Positions 4,739 through 6,894 of a stretch of DNA of 6,894 bases are shown here, piece after piece. The translations under genes were made by a program, and so were the position numbers. The DNA comes from an uncultured beta proteobacterium (GTDB taxonomy: Bacteria > Pseudomonadota > Gammaproteobacteria > Burkholderiales > Burkholderiaceae_C), in NCBI GenBank assembly GCA_903870955.1, contig CAIQEX010000266.1, forward strand, positions 1 to 6,894, written 5' to 3'. Below the pieces are notes generated by a model. The model saw nothing but the letters and a program-made list of their open reading frames with translations, was not told the DNA's origin and made no database searches. Position 1 is the stretch's first letter; every line of letters starts with the position of its first letter.

Positions 4739-6894
4739 CTAGTGGGGAGACTGGTATCCGGTCACAACGGCCATTGGGTTGCTGGTCTTGCCATCGCTCA
4801 GCGCCTGGATGCCGTTGATCGTGCGGTTGATCTGCACGGCAGGAATTCCAGACACATCACCCAGGCTGGTGATGAACGCCTTGCGGAACCCATCATCGAC
4901 CTGGCCTTGGTGTATCTGCTGCATCAGCTTGTAGGCATCAGGGATCAGGCGCAGGCCGGCAGGACCGGAGTACCCCATGCCCTTGTCCTCACCGATCAGC
5001 GCCTTGGCTGCCTGGCTGAACTCGCGCCCAAATGCGACCATGCCTATCAGGTTGGTCATGCCTTCAGTGATCATCCGCTTGATGGCCTTGTCCCAGTCAT
5101 CCCAATCACCCGAGTCACCGGAGATCAGCGCATCACGCAGCATGGCGCCCAGGATTGGCGTAGCCACGCCGATCATCACGAAGTCCATGAAGGCCTTGCC
5201 CTTATCCTTTGTCTTGGCGCCCAAGTACAGCAGGTTGGCCTGGGTGTTCATAAAGTCGTAGAAGGCTGTGAACAGCTTCACCATCGGGCCGCCGCGGGTG
5301 ATACCAGATTGGTCGACCTCCTCGCCGCCACCTTGCGAGTCCTTCACAGCCTGGTCTGCCAGTGCGATGGCGGTCGACTCGTTGCTGTTGCCATGGATCG
5401 CCTTCTCGTATGCGCCAATCCATGTTGGGACGTCGACCATCATCTGCAGGTGCATGGTCAGGAAGTACCCGTACCGGCCCATGAGCTCACGCCCGGTGGT
5501 CTGTCCACCGATGCGGTTGCGCAGCTCGTTGACATCGCGCCACATAGTTCTGGTGCGGTTGGCCATGAAGGTGGACTTGCCCTGCACCATCGTTGTGGAG
5601 TCGACCGGGCTGGCAATGTACTGGGCGATGCCGCTGGCCACCCACTTGGTCCCAACGCGCGCGAAGGACTGGGTGACGCCCAGTGGCTGCATCAGGGCGC
5701 TGACCACGTTGAAGGTCAGGGCGCTGGCGCTGGCGAACTTGCGAGCCCAACCCACTGCGTTCTCAATCCCATGGTCCAGCTTGCGGGTGCCGGCCACAAT
5801 GTCATCTCTCCACTTGGTGAGCTCGCGCTTGACGTTGGCGCCGTAGTGGTCGCGGATCGCCTCATCGACCGAGGTGCTGCGCATCAATCGGTTCATGTCG
5901 ATCACCCACTCATGCCAGGCCAGGTCGTGGATCACATCGTTGACACCGGAGTACAACCCATTCAAGTTGAGCAGCAGCGGCCGGCCGTGGACCTCCTCCA
6001 CCCGGGCCTTGGTGAAGCTGCGCTGGGTGGTCGCCACACTATAGGCGGCCTTCATGGCGTTCTTGGCATCTTCCGAGCTCGCGTGCTGCTCGGCCTTCAG
6101 GCTGGTCTTGGGGTCGAACTTCACAGGGAAGTAACCGCCGCGCATGACCATGGTCACACCATCTGCAGACTTGATGGTGAACGGGCGAGCGGCAATCCAC
6201 TCAGGCTCCACGCCATTTACCCGCAGTTCCTTCGACGCAATCTCTGGCCGGTAGGATTCGAAGTGGTCCCAGATGGCCTGGGCAGCGTTGAACTCAGCCG
6301 CTGACATGGTCTTGAGCACAGCCTGGATCTGGCCCACGCTCAAGGTCTTGGTGACGCCGGCGATGCCGCCACCCATCAGGCGCTGCAGATTGGACTCATT
6401 GCCGTAGTTGCACAGGATGGCAAAGCGCTCCTCCCAGTTCAGGCTGGTGTTCAGCGCCGGGAAGAACACGCCCTTGCCTACCTTGTCCATGAACTCCACA
6501 TTCTTCAGCACCGGTCCCAACGCCTTCATCAACGCTTCAGTCGCCTTGGCGCGCCGGTCAGACTCGAAGCTCGCGCGCTCGTTGGCTGGCCGGGTGATGG
6601 TGTTCCACCAGGCGCCACCGTCTTGGCCACCGTCGAAGATCCGCATCCAGGTGGCTGGCTTGATGTGAGCGACGCCAAAACGTGCCAGGCCATCCAGGCG
6701 CCGGCCGATCCAGGTGTTGTCGGTGCGGGTGTTCTTGCCTTCTTCCTTGGCGTTCATCACCAGCGCTTCGATCAGGGACTTCTTGATCTCCTCATAGGTG
6801 CGGCCGTCGCGCGCGGTCAGCAGGATGTTGCCGATCTCGGCGGGCGTCTGCAGAGTCTGTCCAGCCATCAGCGAGACCTGCTTGTTGTCGTTGC
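4739..6894 (-). CDS. C-terminal part of a large phage virion-associated (polyvalent, probable DNA-ejection) protein, 5' end outside window
   Basis: The frame is open to the right edge: eight in-frame codons precede the first ATG (6868) with no stop, and that ATG has no good ribosome binding site. I therefore read this as the end of a longer protein; 709 residues follow the ATG. It is mostly helical and charged, with hydrophobic stretches near residues 381-400 and 561-580 (numbered from that ATG). A conserved-looking block at about 440-580 contains MWRDVNELRNRIGG, DVPTWIGAYEKAI and KLFTAFYDFMNTQ, and the C-terminus carries DVSGIPAVQINRTINGIQAL. From memory, this pattern is typical of the last segment of giant 'large polyvalent protein' (LPD-type) products of podoviruses, often annotated as internal virion, ejection or DarB-like antirestriction proteins. 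Position directly before the tail spike fits a virion protein. No catalytic motif is visible. The family-level call is moderate; a specific function is inference. Confidence 0.72.
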   Translation of the reverse strand, partial: NDNKQVSLMAGQTLQTPAEIGNILLTARDGRTYEEIKKSLIEALVMNAKEEGKNTRTDNTWIGRRLDGLARFGVAHIKPATWMRIFDGGQDGGAWWNTITRPANERASFESDRRAKATEALMKALGPVLKNVEFMDKVGKGVFFPALNTSLNWEERFAILCNYGNESNLQRLMGGGIAGVTKTLSVGQIQAVLKTMSAAEFNAAQAIWDHFESYRPEIASKELRVNGVEPEWIAARPFTIKSADGVTMVMRGGYFPVKFDPKTSLKAEQHASSEDAKNAMKAAYSVATTQRSFTKARVEEVHGRPLLLNLNGLYSGVNDVIHDLAWHEWVIDMNRLMRSTSVDEAIRDHYGANVKRELTKWRDDIVAGTRKLDHGIENAVGWARKFASASALTFNVVSALMQPLGVTQSFARVGTKWVASGIAQYIASPVDSTTMVQGKSTFMANRTRTMWRDVNELRNRIGGQTTGRELMGRYGYFLTMHLQMMVDVPTWIGAYEKAIHGNSNESTAIALADQAVKDSQGGGEEVDQSGITRGGPMVKLFTAFYDFMNTQANLLYLGAKTKDKGKAFMDFVMIGVATPILGAMLRDALISGDSGDWDDWDKAIKRMITEGMTNLIGMVAFGREFSQAAKALIGEDKGMGYSGPAGLRLIPDAYKLMQQIHQGQVDDGFRKAFITSLGDVSGIPAVQINRTINGIQALSDGKTSNPMAVVTGYQSPH

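Noticed and set aside
5268..5846. Second plus-strand open frame of 192 codons in the same area
   Set aside because: It is Ser/Arg/Pro/Leu-rich, lacks a recognisable motif and lies wholly opposite the same gene.
4742..6304. Long plus-strand open frame of 520 codons opposite the polyvalent protein gene
   Set aside because: It is His/Gly/Val/Leu-rich with no domain pattern. It is the antisense reflection of GC-biased codons of a convincing minus-strand gene, and it would be the only sizeable gene on the plus strand.

Overview
The window looks like part of the late region of a tailed phage or prophage, most likely a podovirus-type temperate phage of a gammaproteobacterium such as Pseudomonas. 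That host guess rests on general base composition, protein style and the DUF2514-like spanin; there is no host marker gene. Every supported gene lies on the minus strand, so transcription runs from the right edge to the left edge.

In reading order, 6894 to 4739 holds the C-terminal part of a large virion-associated protein of the 'large polyvalent protein' kind, whose 5' end lies outside the window. After 60 bases comes a tail spike gene (4678 to 2189). It has a podoviral virion-attachment head, a right-handed beta-helix of the pectate-lyase type and a conserved C-terminal 'GTWTP' domain. Its best start is a TTG behind a perfect GGAGGT, not the upstream ATG.

From 2192 leftwards is a compact lysis cassette. 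It contains a DUF5658-like membrane protein, a one-TM coiled-coil protein, an M15-family zinc peptidase (probable endolysin), a 67-residue protein of unknown function, a two-TM holin candidate, an Rz-like inner-membrane spanin, and an Rz1 lipoprotein nested wholly inside the Rz gene in another frame. Five successive junctions, from tail spike to holin candidate, are 4-base stop/start overlaps (ATGA, or GTGA once). The holin candidate and Rz overlap by 26 bases. The Rz stop overlaps a further ATG, so nearly the whole block appears translationally coupled. The presumed order of action is inner-membrane permeabilisation by a holin, wall cleavage by the peptidase, then outer-membrane disruption by Rz/Rz1.

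The left edge (1 to 152) has no confident gene. On the minus strand it shows a 26-codon ORF coupled to the Rz stop, followed by a reading frame running off the edge that encodes a textbook-looking Sec signal peptide but has no ATG or clear ribosome binding site. This is the least explained stretch. No tRNA, CRISPR array, insertion sequence, diversity-generating repeat pair or convincing promoter or terminator was seen.
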